A stretch of DNA of 64,000 bases from Cocos nucifera (taxonomy: Eukaryota > Streptophyta > Magnoliopsida > Arecales > Arecaceae): contig QRFJ01001027.1 in the NCBI GenBank assembly GCA_006176705.1, positions 124,001 through 188,000 of the forward strand. The letters run 5' to 3'. Each line of letters begins with the position of its first letter. Position 1 is the stretch's first letter. This document shows positions 25,435 through 37,181 of this stretch, piece after piece. The position numbers and the translations under genes are program-made. Below the pieces are notes generated by a model, which ran no database searches, was not told where the DNA came from, and saw only the letters and a program-made list of their open reading frames with translations.

Positions 25435-26308
25435 TGTGAGGATTTGGTGTGATACTTCCAAGCCTTAAAAGGCCACAAGGAGGAGCCAGGGTGTTGGCTC
25501 CGAAAGTCTAGGGATGAGTGTGAGTCCTGACTATGATAGGAGTTATCCTAGGTAAAGGCGGCATGTAACCCTGCACAGACTCAAGGTTCAGGTGTGAGGA
25601 TCTTGAGGAGGGCTTGGTAGGTGCTCCAAAAACCTGAGACATAAGGTAGAGCAAAGGACCAAAATTAGGAGAAGAATCAGTCAAGACAAGGGGATGACAC
25701 ATAGGCAGGCTGGATCAGATATGCAGTCGAGCTGGCTCGGGCTAAGATCAAGTTGGCTCGGACTGAGATAGAGCTGGCTCGAGGTGCAGTCAAGTCAGCT
25801 ATCTCGGGTAGATAAAAGACGGCGTTTGGATGAGATGCAGTCGAGCCAGCTCGGCTTTTGAGAGAGCCAACTCAATGGGGGTGAACAAAACTATTTGGAT
25901 TTTCTATTTGAGTCTAGGATAGGCTTTTATCCTAGGGTCTTAAGGCCTGGAGCAATAAGGCCTTAAGTAGGGTAACTCATGTATGGGTCAGGTTCAGATC
26001 CAGGGGATGAGAGCATGTGAGACATATGTACATGGGCTCGGTGAGTGCTTTCATGTATTGAATTAGCCTAGGAGAGTTTTTCAGTTGGGGTTTGGATTTA
26101 TTAGAGTTCATGTGGTGTAGAAGAAATCCTAGGATATATAAATTCAGGTATTGTATCTTTACAATAGAGAGGAATACAATGGAGCTTTTCTTTCTAAAAA
26201 CTCTTCTCTCTTTTCTCTCTGGTTCAACTTTAAGCCCTAGGTGCCGGCCATCTACTTTATTCTTCTTCTCTCTAATAATTGGTATCAGAAAGGTACCAAG
26301 ATTCAACA
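25435..26308 (+). repeat. 5' LTR of element A (non-autonomous copia)
   Basis: Starts TGTGAGGATTTGG and ends TTCAACA, 874 bp. It is flanked on the left by GAAAG (25430-25434), which recurs after the 3' LTR at 34662-34666. U3 carries repeated GAGCTGGCTCGAG-like words at about 25728-25870. A TATA motif is at 26135-26142. Confidence 0.93.
26135..26142 (+). promoter_or_regulatory. TATA box of element A LTR
   Basis: TATATAAA about 170 bp before the LTR end. The 3' LTR has the same motif at 34486-34493. Confidence 0.55.
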
Positions 26309-26310
26309 AA

Positions 26311-26322
26311 TGGTATCAGAGC
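26311..26322 (+). other. primer-binding site of element A
   Basis: TGGTATCAGAGC, exact, two bases after the LTR end. A partial second match, GGTATCAGAAAGG, lies inside the LTR at 26281. Confidence 0.92.
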
Positions 26323-26502
26323 TTAGTTGAGTATGGAGGAGGAAGAAGATCAGATTTCAGCAGAGACCAGCAGCTAGGTTCAGATCTAAAGCCTTTCTCT
26401 AGGCTTCATGAGGAAGAAAAAGATCACAGGATTGCTGTCCGCCATTCCTAGTCAAGGTATTTTTTCATATCCACCCGTTTGATATTTTAGATTCGTATGA
26501 TC

Positions 26503-27390
26503 ATGGAGAATAGCGGGTTAAAGGTAGGATTTGAGAAGTTTGATGGAAAGAAAAGTTTCATGATGTAAGGTTTGGATGGAAGAAGATCTGCTGGTTCAGA
26601 TATGATTGGATTCAGCCTTGGAAGATAGGTCAGAGGAGATGATAGACAAGGAGTGGGTGTCCTTGAAAAAAAGGGAATGTGCCATAATTAGGACTTGTCT
26701 GGTAGATGAGGTACTCTATGGCATGTTGGGGGAGAAGACATCCAAGGATTTGTGATCGAGGTTATGCCAGTTGTAAAAGAACATGTACAACAAGTTGATA
26801 CTGAAGAAGCAATTGTATAGCCTTCGAATGCAAGAGCGTGGGGATGTTGTGAGGCATATTCACCAGTTCAACCAGATGAGAATAGATTTGCTCAACATTA
26901 GGATGGATCTCAAAGAGGAGGATAAAAGTTTATTACTTCTATGTTTGTTATCTAGGAGCTTCGATCGTTGGTGATGATGTTGTTGTATGGTAAGAAGATG
27001 CTGATGTACGAGGAGATCATATCAGTGCTAAGATCTAATGAGCAGTGAAAATGGATGATGAAGAGGAAGATCTTCTTAGAGGGTCTCGTAGTTTTAGAGA
27101 GGCCCAGGCAAGAGAAGAAGAAGGATCAGCGAAGGAGTAGCAAGGGGTCCAAGAGATGCTTCAAGTATGGTGAAGCAGGATACTTTAAGCGAGAATGCCC
27201 ACTTTTGAAGAAGTACAAGGAAGGAAAAAACTTGGATTTCATTGGTTCAGTCATTGCAAGTGAAGAGTTGGATGTGCTCTTAGTAGTCTCAAAGAAGCTC
27301 GCGGGGAGCGGTGTATTTGAGATAGTTTCAAATAGGTCTGCAGAATGCAGAGTGTTCGAAGGGACAGCGACGGTATCCGAGGTGCAATGA
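26503..27390 (+). pseudogene. copia gag of element A, degenerate
   Basis: ATG at 26503 starts a gag like that of element B (FEKFDGK near the start). Stops occur within the first 30 codons and again later. Readable parts include LNIRMDLKEEDKSLLLLCLL (about 26890-26950), SVLRSNEQ (about 27026), and a nucleocapsid knuckle CFKYGEAGYFKREC at about 27153-27194. In that knuckle the second Cys and the His of CCHC are both changed to Tyr. The tail SEELDVLLVVSKK is normal for this gag type. No protease, integrase, RT or RNase H follows, so this element must always have depended on another one or lost pol before it spread. Confidence 0.82.
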
Positions 27391-27930
27391 TAGGCTAAGT
27401 AGTTCGGCATTAAGTGGTTGTCCTCGAGGGACTTAGTTATAAAGTCGGCTTCTACGGTATTAGGGGGACTTTGGTTTCAAGTGGAGCATCGAGCAGAGGT
27501 GGCTTCACAAGTGGAGAGAGTTATGACACGAGTTTAGAGTAGAGGACTGCAGGAGGACCAATATCCTAGCACCAACGTCGGAGACGCATAATTTCAGGTG
27601 GAGCAGCACAAAGTTCTGAGGAGACTATGTCAAGGTATGCAGTAGGCATCGACATAGGATTGCTGCAAATTCTCCATGAAAGTTTAGCATAAATAATGCA
27701 GTTGGCAAGCAGAAGGGTGCCTACAACTCCATGGGTGGTGCATAGGTGCAAGCCAAGATCTTCAGCGGTGGAGACAGTCATTTCAAAGGCCTCAAAGAAA
27801 GCTTAGCAGCTAGAAAACGATGGCAGTGGCAAGGTATGCACAAGTGGCTGTCAGGGCATGCAATAATAGTGGGATCATGCAGGAGAACATTGCTAGGTGT
27901 TCCAAGGCTTGGGCGCACCAAGATGGAGAT
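27391..27930 (+). other. non-coding 3' internal region of element A
   Basis: About 540 bp between gag and the 3' LTR where pol would be expected. I see no pol motif in any frame. It ends with the polypurine-like AAGATGGAGAT just before the LTR at 27931, so the true 3' end of the element is present and pol is absent, not displaced. Confidence 0.7.
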
Positions 27931-28186
27931 TATAAGGATTTGGTGTGGTGCTCCCAAGCCTTGGGAGGCCACAAGGAGGAGCTAGGGTGTTGGCTCTGAA
28001 AGTTTAGGATGGATGTGAGTCCTAGGGCTAGGATAGGAGTTGTCCTAGGTGAAGGTGGCGTGTAGCCCTACACGGACTCGAGATTCAGGTGTGAGGATCT
28101 TGAGAGGGCTTGGTAGGTGCTCCAAAAATTTGGGACAAAAGATGGAGCAAAGGACTAAAGCCAGGAGAAGAATCAGCCAGGACAAG
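27931..28186 (+). repeat. 3' LTR of element A, first part
   Basis: Starts TATAAGGATTTGG (TG decayed to TA) and matches the 5' LTR at 25435. It is interrupted at 28186 by element B. The last five bases, ACAAG, are duplicated after B at 34079-34083. Confidence 0.92.
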
Positions 28187-29024
28187 TGTGAGCTAAGGTA
28201 TGGTGCTCTCAAGCCTTGGAAGTGGGTGGAAAGAGAGTGAGGAGCGAATGGAATCAACCATCGAAAAGCTTCGACGAACACTTCAAAAGGACTGGCTTGG
28301 ATCATGTCAGAAGAGCCAGCCCAAGCTGAAGATGAGCTAGCTCGAATTCTGAGAGAGCTGGCTCGAGCAAAAGTCTAGAAAGTGTATCAGGCTGATATGC
28401 TGGAAGAGCTAGCTCGGTTCCTATCAAAGCCAACTCGAGTGAAAGTCGAGCTGGTTCGAACACTGAGAGAGCCGGCTCGAGCAGCAGAATAGATGGTGGT
28501 GATTCGGACTCTCGCAGGAGACATCACCGTCGAGCCAACCCGACTGCTGACCGAGTCGGCTCGAGCAGTGAGCAGAACAGAACGTGGTTTCTATTCTAGC
28601 CTGGGATTGGGTTTAATCCTAGGAACTTAGGGCCTTGGTTTGTAAGGTCCTAAGGGGACTAACCTATGAATTGGACTGGGATATGTCCAATGGGTGTGTG
28701 CATGGGAGACATGGATGTACATGGGCTCAGGGAGTGCATCACATTAGGTTAGCTAGGAGAGTTTTTTAGGTTGGTTCTTATTTGACCAGGTATATATACT
28801 CTATACTGAGTTCTGTAAACTAAGCATGAAATCAATACAAGCCTTTTCTTCCTGAAATCTCTCTTCCTCTCTCATTCTCCCTCTTTTCTCCTCGTCCTAA
28901 AGTTTGGTAGGGTTTCAACAAAAAGGCTATCCCTTCTTTTGGATCCTTGTTGCTATTTTCGCAAGTATCGAGCGTAAGGATTGTTCCCAACATATTGGCA
29001 TCGGAGTAGCCATCTAGAACAACA
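28187..29024 (+). repeat. 5' LTR of element B (Tnt1/Tork-like copia)
   Basis: 838 bp, TGTGAGCTAAGG to GAACAACA. It is related to the LTR of element A (same first bases, same GCTCTCAAGCCTTGG motif, same GAGCTGGCTCGAG-like array, here about 28290-28575). TATATATA at 28791-28798 is the likely TATA box. Confidence 0.93.
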
Positions 29025-29025
29025 A

Positions 29026-29038
29026 TTGTATTAGAGCC
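29026..29038 (+). other. degenerate primer-binding site of element B
   Basis: TTGTATTAGAGCC, one base short of and one substitution from TTGGTATCAGAGCC, directly after the LTR. Confidence 0.78.
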
Positions 29039-29160
29039 TGGTTGTTAGATCTAGTAGAGAAAAGATCAAAGCTTCGCCTGATGTTGTGGTAAGGTGCTGA
29101 ACAGATTCCTTTGAATATTGTTTATTCTCTTTTGTGTCTGGTTATTGGAATTTGGTTGGG

Positions 29161-29910
29161 ATGGCATCGACTACCATCAAGTCGGATTTTGAGAAGTTTG
29201 ATCGTAAGAGTAACTTCAGCCTTTGGCAGCAAAGGATGAATGAAGGATCTGCTGGTGCAGAATAGAATCTACAAGGTCTTGACTCATGAAAGACTAGAAA
29301 AGATTTCTATTGAAGAGTAGGAAAAACTTGAAAAGATAGTCTTCAGTATGATTTGTATGTTCCACACCGATGAAGTTCTACCAAAGATTAATATGGAAAC
29401 TACACCTAAGAGACTTTGGCAAAAACTGGAGAACACATATATGGGCAAGAACATGACAAACAAGCTATGGTTGAAGAAGTAGCTGTACAGTTTGCGGATA
29501 CTCGAAGGAAGAGATCTAGTTTCTCACATCCAGAGATTCATTCAATCAAGTTTGCTCGAATGTTATAAGCCTTGATGTGAAGATTGATGAGGAGGATAGA
29601 ACTCTCCTATTGTTGTGTTCGCTGCTAGCAGCATATGATAATCTCATTACTACTCTGGAGTATGGAAAGGAGACATTAAACTTTGAGGAGGTGATTGGAG
29701 TTCTCAGGTCCAACGAGCAGAGAGAGAGGCTAGTTAGAGAAAACCCTAATTCAAAGATGCTTTCTATGAATGAGGGCAAGGAATGCCTAAGAAGAGAACC
29801 AGAGACAAATCTAAGGATAGATCAAAGTCTCGAGAAAATCAAAAGGCTTGGAAATGTTACAAGTATCATCAACCTGGTCATATTAGAAGAATTGCCCACT
29901 TTTGAAGAAT
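29161..29910 (+). pseudogene. copia gag of element B
   Basis: Begins MASTTIKSDFEKFDRKSNFS, the usual start of Tnt1/Tork gag. A frameshift follows within about 20 codons (QQRMNEGSAG for the expected RRMKDLL). LWQKLEN, MKIDEEDRTLLLLCSL and VIGVLRSNEQRE are readable further on. The nucleocapsid knuckle near 29850-29890 reads CYKYHQPGHIRR, with the second and last Cys lost. Premature stops occur throughout. Confidence 0.85.
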
Positions 29911-29959
29911 GAAAAGGAGAAGGACACTTCTAAGGATGGATCGACCAGCAAGAGTGGCA

Positions 29960-31250
29960 CTCCATCATATAAAGATAGTGAATAAGATATACTGGTAGTA
30001 TCAGATGAAGTAATAGAGTTGGACAACCATTGGACACTGGATTCAGCATGTTTCCACCATTAAACTGCCCATCGAAAGTGGTTCTCATCATATGAAAGAT
30101 CCGATGGAGGGAGTATAAGTCTTGGAGATGATCACCTATGTAAAGTTGCTGGTGTTGGCATAGTAAGAGTGAGGATGTATGATGAAGTCATACGGACACT
30201 CACCAATGTGAAGCATGTGCCAGAACTGAAGAAGAATCTGATATCCCTGGGTTACTTGGAAGGATAGGGATATGCTTTCAGTTGTCAGCCAGGCAGCGGG
30301 TGTTTGAGAATTTTCAAGGACACATTGATGGTGATGAAAGGGAGAAGATTGAGCAACAACCTATACATAATAGAGAGCTCAATAGTTATAGATAGTGCAG
30401 AGGTCTCTATAGCCATACAGGAGGAGCAACTAGCCTACAAGCTGTGGCATTATCGTATGGATCACTTGACAGGGAGCTCACAGAGTTGAGTAGGAGAGGT
30501 CTGATTCCAGCAGCCAGAAAGAAAGAAGATGATCTATGTGAGCCTTATATCTATAGTAAATAACACAGAATTACATTTGCCAGTAGTACCAAGCAGAGTA
30601 AAGCTGTTTTGGAGCTTGTTCACTCGGACATATAGGGACCAGCACCTATTGCATCTCAAGGTGGAGCGAGATATTTTATCATCTTTGTAGATGATTTCTC
30701 CAGGAAGGTATGCATCTATCTGATGAGGAAAAAATTAGATGTTTTGGCCCAATTTAAAATCTAGAGAGCTAAGGTGGAGGAGATAGGGCAGCCAGTGAAA
30801 TGTTTGAGGTCTGATAATAGAGGGGAATACACCAGCCTAGCATTAATGAGATATTGTGAGAAAAATGGAATAAAACACCATTACATAGTAAAGATGACCC
30901 CTCAATAGAATAGTATCGTGGAGATGATGAATCGGACACTAATAGAGAAAACCAGAAGCTTGAGGCTGCAGGCATCACTGTCCAAATTATTTTAGGATGA
31001 TGCTCTTATTCTTATTTTCTTGTTAATAGATCTCCCCATAGAAAATTGAATGGAGGACTTTCATAGGCTGTCTAGAGTGGGAAGAAGATGGAGCTTGGCC
31101 ATCTAAAGGTGTTTGGCTGTCCTACATATGCTTTGATAGAAGAAGCCGACAGACTCAAGTTAGACCCAAAGTCATAGAAGATGATATTCATTGGATTTCC
31201 ATGAGATGTAAAGGATTTCTTGCTGTGGGATTCACATTCTCAGAGGTGTG
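29960..31250 (+). pseudogene. protease and integrase of element B
   Basis: The protease region starts at about 30020 with HWTLDSAC (active D-S-G changed to D-S-A). KHVPELKKNLISLG follows near 30212. The pre-integrase zinc region is reduced to LWHYRMDH near 30441. The integrase core shows LVHSD, then a stop in place of the next residue, FVDDFSRKV, LRSDNRGEY near 30810 and MNRTLIEKTR near 30930. Four or more in-frame stops. The order and motifs are normal for copia. Confidence 0.83.
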
Positions 31251-31639
31251 TCATTAGTCAAAATATAATATTTGATGGAAAGAGCATCGTGTTGAAATTG
31301 GGAAGTGCAGATGAGGTTGTAAAGACAACACAAGACAGCATGGGATAGCTCTCAAATATAGGTAATTTGCCCTCAACATCAACCTCGGATTGTATTCAGT
31401 TTAAGATGGGGTTAGGCAGGCATGGTGATACACCTGTGGAGGACCAGCATGGAGAGCGATCTATCCTGGAAGAAGTGCAGAGGTAGCTATAGGTAGCAGA
31501 CTTGCAGGATACCATAAGGGGAGTGGCACTGCATAAGCCGAAGCGCTCTGTTCACAAACCAGTATGATATGGCATTGATGAAATTATTTTCTACGCTCTC
31601 ATCACTATCAATGGAGATTGAGAGAGCTTTGAGGAGGCC

Positions 31640-33175
31640 ATGGAGAGTTTGGATTAGGAGTCATGGATGCAGGCCATGATGGAGGAGATGGAGTCTCTCA
31701 AGAAAAATCGGATATGGCAGCTGGTGGATCCACCAGATGATGCTCGATCCATTGGCTCCAAATGGGTTTTCACCAAAAAAGAGGCACCTTCAAAGCAAGA
31801 TGTAGTGAGGTACAAGACTAGACTAGTATCCAAAGATTACTCACAGAGAGAAGGGATTGATTACTCTGAAATCTTCTCTCCGATTGTCGGACATACGTCC
31901 ATCAGGATGCTGTTGAGCATAGTTGTTGCTCAAAACATAGAGCTGAAGCAAATGGATGTTAAGATAGCATTGCTCCAAGAGAATTTGGACTTCAGGAAGC
32001 CTGGGTTAGAGAGAGATCTATTTACTAAAAAAATCACTGTATGGATTGAAGTAGTCTCCTAGATAGTGGTACAAGTGATTTGACACTTATGTGAGAAGTA
32101 TTGGACTACCCAGATGCGATCATGACCCATGTGTATATGTGAGGTCTCTAAAAGATAAATCTTGGTTATACTTACTCTTGTATGTAAATGACATGCTATC
32201 GACATGCTGATAGTATGCAAAAGTAAGAAAGTAGTGCAAGAGTTGAAAGAAGCTTTATCTTGAGAATTTGAGATGAAAGACTTAGGGCCAGCAAAGAAGA
32301 TCCTAGGAATGGAAATTATCAGAGACAGAACTAAGAGGCTGCTACATCTATCTCAGGGAGGATACATCAAGAAGATCTTAGAGTGGTTTAGTATGAAGGA
32401 TGCTAAACCAGTAGAGCTGCCATGTGCTAGGCATGTTAGACTCTCTAAGACCATGTCACCACAGACTAAGATGGAGGTTCAGGAGATGGAAAAGGTTTCA
32501 TATACTTTTGGTGTGGGAAGTATTATGTACTCTATGGTATGTTGTAGGCCAGATTTAGCCCATGCAGTGAGTCAAGTGAGTAGGTTTATGGCTCAACCTG
32601 AAAAGGAGCACTAGAGAGCACTGAAGGGTGAATTCAAATACTTGGTAGATTCAGTTGGGATCGGCATCTACTATGGTCAACAGGAAGGTGCTAAGTAATA
32701 TCCTAACATGTCCAATGAGGCTCGAGGGCTAATAGAGGTATTTGTGGATGCAAATTTTGGTGGAAATGTGGATACTCGGCATTTGACTATAGATTTTGTA
32801 TTTAGCTTGTATGGAGGTCCAGTCTCATGGAGATCCTGCTTGCAACCAATTATGGTCTTGTCTACTACTAAAGCGAAGTACATTGGCATCACAGAGGCAG
32901 TGAAGGAAGCTCTATGGTTGAAGGGCTTGGTGCTGAAGATGGGATTCCCATAGGATGCAATCATAATACACTGTGACAGCCAGAGTGCTTTGTTGCTCGC
33001 ACAGCATATCATGTGAGGACCAAGCACATTGATATCAGATATCATAGAATCAAAGAGCTGGTGGAGGATGGTGAAGTGGAGCTGGTGAAGATTCACACAA
33101 AGAAAATCCAGCTAATATGCTCATAAAGGCACTTTCATGGAATAGCTTTTATAATTACATGGTATTGACGGGACT
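31640..33175 (+). pseudogene. reverse transcriptase and RNase H of element B
   Basis: RT N-terminal part in the frame 31667-32062 (SKWVFTKKE, KQMDVKIALL). A gap follows where the LKQSPRQWY region is frameshifted. The catalytic box at 32181-32192 reads YVND in place of YVDD, which by itself would abolish polymerase activity. FEMKDLGPAKKILGM and YSMVCCRPDLAHAVSQVSRF follow. RNase H appears from 32640 (VSWRSCLQPIMVLSTTKAKY) and ends with RTKHIDIRYHRIKELVEDG near 33060. The coding tail ends near 33175. Confidence 0.87.
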
Positions 33176-33213
33176 AACAAATATAGTTGAGTTCACAAGG
33201 ACTTGGGAGCACC

Positions 33214-33224
33214 AAGGTGGAGAT
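33214..33224 (+). other. polypurine tract of element B
   Basis: AAGGTGGAGAT immediately before the 3' LTR, the position and composition expected for plus-strand priming. Confidence 0.75.
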
Positions 33225-34078
33225 TGTGAGCTTAGGTATGGTGCTCTCAAGCCTTGGAAGTAGGTGAAAAGAGAGCAAGGAGTGAATGGAATCAACCATC
33301 GAAAAGCTTCAGTGAATGCTTCAAAAGGGCTGGCTTGGACACTATCAAAAGAGCTAGCCTGAGCTGTAGAAGAGCCAGCCCGAGCTGAAGACAAGTCAGC
33401 TTGAATTTTGAGAAAGCTGGCTCGAGTAGAAGTCTAGAAAGTGTATCAAGATGATACACTGGAAGAGCTGGCTCGGTTCCTATCAGAGCCAGCTCGAGTG
33501 GAAGTCGAGCCAGCTCAAACCTTGAGAGAGCCGACTCGAGCAGTAGAATAGAGAATGGTAATTCGGGCTCTCATAGGAGACATCATTATCAACCCGATCC
33601 GACTACTAACCGAGTCGGCTCGAGCAGTGAACAAAATAGAATATAGTTTCTATTCTGGCCTAGGATTGGGTTTAATCCTAGAAACTTAGGGTCTTGGTTT
33701 GTAAGGTCCTAAGGGGTCTAACCTATGGATTAGATTGGGATTTGTCCAATGGGTGTGTGCATGGGAGACATGGGTGTACATGGGCTCAGGGAGTGCATCA
33801 CATTAGGTTAGCTAAAATTTTTTAGGTTGGACTTATTTGACCAGTATATATACTCTATACTAAGTTTTGTAAGCTAAGCACGGAATCAATATAAGCTTTT
33901 TCTCTCTGAAATCTCTCTTCCTCTCTCGTTCTCCCTCTTTTCTCCATGCCCTAAAGTTTGCTAGGGTTTTAACAGAAAGGCCATCCCTTTTCTTGGTTTC
34001 TTGTTGCTATTTCCGCAAGCATCGAGCACAAGGATTGTTCCCAATAGATTGGTATTAGAGTAGCCATCTAGAACAATA
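33225..34078 (+). repeat. 3' LTR of element B
   Basis: 854 bp, TGTGAGCTTAGG to GAACAATA, matching the 5' LTR at 28187 end to end with scattered substitutions. It is followed by the duplicated target ACAAG (34079-34083), and then element A's LTR continues. Confidence 0.93.
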
Positions 34079-34083
34079 ACAAG

Positions 34084-34661
34084 GGGCTAACACATAGATG
34101 GGCTGGCTCGGATATGCAGTCAAGCTGGCTTGGACTAAGATCGAGCCGACTATCTCAGGCAAATAGAAGATGGCGTTCGGGCAAGACGTAGTCGAGCCAG
34201 CTCGGCTTCTTAGAGATCTGGCTCAATAGGGGCAAACAAAACTGTTTAAGTTTTCTATTTGAGTCTAGGATAGGCTTTTATCCTACGGTCTTAAGGCCTG
34301 GATCCATAAGGTCTTAAGGAGGCTAACTCATGTATGGGTCGGGTTCAAATCCAAGGGATGAGAGCATGTGAGACATATGTACATGTACTCAGTGAGTGCT
34401 TTCATATATTAGGTTAGCCTAGGAGAGTTTTTCTGCTGGGATTTGGATTTATTAAGATTCATGTGGTATAGCAGAAAAACTAGGATATATAAATCCCAGG
34501 TATTGTATCTTTACAATAGAGAGAAATAAAATTAAGCTTTTCTGCCTAAAATCACTCCTCTCTTTTCTCTCTGGTTTCAACTTTAAGCCCTAGGTGCCGG
34601 TCATCTACTTTGTTCTTCTTCTCTCCAATAATTGATATCAGAAAGGTACCAGGATCCAACA
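34084..34661 (+). repeat. 3' LTR of element A, second part
   Basis: Resumes exactly where A's LTR stopped at 28186 (GGGCTAACACATAG, matching GGGATGACACATAG in the 5' LTR). It ends CCAACA, followed by the duplicated target GAAAG at 34662-34666. Together with 27931-28186 it makes an LTR of about 834 bp. Confidence 0.93.
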
Positions 34662-34666
34662 GAAAG

Positions 34667-35977
34667 CAACGTGGTGCAAGAAGGAGAAATCCTAGTCACA
34701 CTAGGACTTCTAGTTTTGAGTTGGTCCAACTTATTATTTGAATCCAATTAAATCAAAACTAATACAATCCAATTAGAGAAGATCTAGTCCAACTAAGAGC
34801 CTAATTAAATTAGATTAAATCAACTTTAAATCTAGTTTAATTTCTAATCAAATTAGAAATTAGGTGCATACAAGTACTAATTGCACAGGTACTTGTTCTT
34901 TCTTGCAATTGGCTCATCCAATAAACCAATTGGACTTGATCCAATTAAGTCCAAACCAAATATAATTAAATTATATTTAATTAGACTTAATCTCAACCCT
35001 CTGGCTTAATTAAATTAAGTCAATTAGCAATCCAATTGCTAATCGATCCTCCTACAATACTTGCACTGGATCAAATATCAATCGTATTGATTGTTTGACC
35101 TAAGAACGATTCTAAATTGTTGATCAACCATCCAATCAGATTGAGACCTTTTATGAGTGTAACCTCATAGGTTCAAACCTAAGCCAGTAGCACAGAAATA
35201 AATTTTTATATCAATTGAAGTAGCAATGATACCCGGATAGGTCGAATGTGTAAAGCAACACCCTTAGAACCCATGTCGATATAGTTTTCATATAATTCAT
35301 CCCCTTAACCTTAATGCTCATAGGACAACTTAGAGTTTAACTATCAACTCTAATTAGGTCATCCACATTATATTTCAAAATACCAAATCCATCTCATGGA
35401 TTATCGTGGCCAAGGTTTTGCTAAATTGAAATATAGTGATGCATTTTCTCCAAACCCTTGGAATGGTCAATCCCATCTTGATCACACACTTCACAAGTAC
35501 TTGACTGTACCTAGAAATTTTCTGTCATTGAATTAAAAATTTAGATAGTCTGGTATCAAAGCATAGTGAGCTGCTTGCAACCCACCATGGTGTGATCTCA
35601 TATATTCATATCCCATCAAAGCAATTCTCGATAGCAGAATGCTCCAGAGTTGATCTTGTTCAGTGATGATGTATCATTACATCTCACTTGTATGCCATAC
35701 CAGTATCTCCATACTTCTTAATTAAAAGGACAACCAACCTATATAGTATACAATAACCTATGCTCGATAAACATTGTCATCCTAATTAACAACGTATCCT
35801 TTGGTCGTGAATAGTTTTAAGAACAAATCGATAAATCCTCTCTTTATCCAAACTAAATAGTCCTAAGGGCTTCATCACAACAAAAAGAGTTCATTAGAAG
35901 ATGCAATCTTTATGATGAAAAAATAATATTTTATTCAATAAAATATTTACAAGTATAAACTAACACAATCATCAACA
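34667..35977 (-). repeat. 5' LTR of second copia family, outer part
   Basis: Continues the LTR interrupted at 25434. It runs to ATCATCAACA at 35977, which on the minus strand is the TGTTGATGAT start. Together the two parts make about 2.41 kb. The partner LTR and any gag-pol of this family are not in the window. Confidence 0.8.
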
Positions 35978-36690
35978 GGCTGATGATTGGTTTTGGAACA
36001 TAATTTTCAATAGACGCACCATTGAACCATTGCCAACCCATCGTTGGATCTTGCTGTCCCATCATCAGTGATTAATCTCTACTGCTGACCACCAACACCT
36101 CAATTATCAATACCATTAGATAGCTACCATCCTTCGTCGATCCTTCATCGAAGTCCAATCATCACCCATCACAAATCAAAGGATCGATCCCTTATTCCTC
36201 TCCAGTTAATCACCGATCCATCTTTGGAAGACATCCGACCATTCTACATGTAACTTTTGTCCCATCTTTGGATGATTGCTGACCTTGTCTTGTAGCTCTA
36301 TTTCAGCTGGCAATTTCGATTATTTCAAAGCTCTCTTTCAAAATCAAGTGATAGCTTTCTCTAGCTGGCCATGATTCGGATAAGACAACTATAACTACCC
36401 ACTCTTGTAAATATCAACCATGAATGTCGCACGTTACAACCCAATTCCGTTGAAACCACCCACAAATTGTGCCTTCATGAATAGCTCCGACCCTTCTCTA
36501 TAAATAGGAGTCTCAACGGGACCCTCAGGTATGATAATTCTATCCTCTCGTGTGCTCTATTTTTGTTGAATAGATTTTTGACTTGAGCCTCAGAGAGTCC
36601 CCACCGGAGCCATCTTCAGTCAGAATTTTTTGTAGGTCTTGCCACCGAGACAGTCAGCATCGCCCACTCCAGCCACTTTCGATGAGGGTC
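35978..36690 (+). repeat. decayed Ty3/gypsy-type LTR, inner end
   Basis: TCTATAAATAGGAG at about 36499-36512 is followed by a transcript-like R/U5 region: GTTGAATAG, TTGACTTGAGC, then GTCCCCACCGGAGCC, close in wording to the U5 of the Tat-like LTRs at 48650 and 53580. It then passes into GTAGGTCTTGCCACCGAG. The outer LTR end was removed by the copia LTR ending at 35977. The family is not the same as the Tat array, and no coding sequence goes with it. Confidence 0.55.
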
Positions 36691-37181
36691 AAAATTTTGC
36701 AACAACCGAATCCTTAATTAACAAGATATATTATGATGTAAATGTTATAACAATATGGTAGTATCTTTCATTCTTAGGCTACTCTATACTTTGTTAAAAT
36801 GTAAAATGTATCAACTTATTTATCTTTCTCAACTAAGATATGTATTAACAAAGTATTACTGATTTGCTAACATGTAACATAGAAAGAAAAGAAGTGGCCC
36901 ACCTAATTTTTCTTAAATTCAACATTTATTAGTAAGTTATTACTTGCCTTACTAGCATCATCGAGCTAAGTTAATACAGTTATATTTAGAAGAATGTCAT
37001 ACTCAAATAATAGTTTATATATTATTTTCTTATAATCAATTGAAAATATGTAATTGGAAGTAATTTTCTAAAATCAACAAAAGATATTGCACACACTCAA
37101 CATTATCACAACAAGAAAAATTAATAAAAGAATACAACCATAATTTATATTTTTCTATACAATCAAATACCTGAATGGCAT
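36691..37181. other. unassigned AT-rich stretch
   Basis: About 490 bp with no ORF, repeat or retrotransposon motif I can recognise. It may be leftover internal sequence of the gypsy fragment to its left, or the oldest layer of the locus. The last five bases, GGCAT, would be the target site of the Tat-like LTR that follows. Confidence 0.4.

Noticed and set aside
26281..26294. Second PBS-like word GGTATCAGAAAGG just inside the LTR of element A
   Set aside because: It lies before the LTR end, and the exact PBS follows at 26311; the 3' LTR has the same word, so it is LTR sequence.
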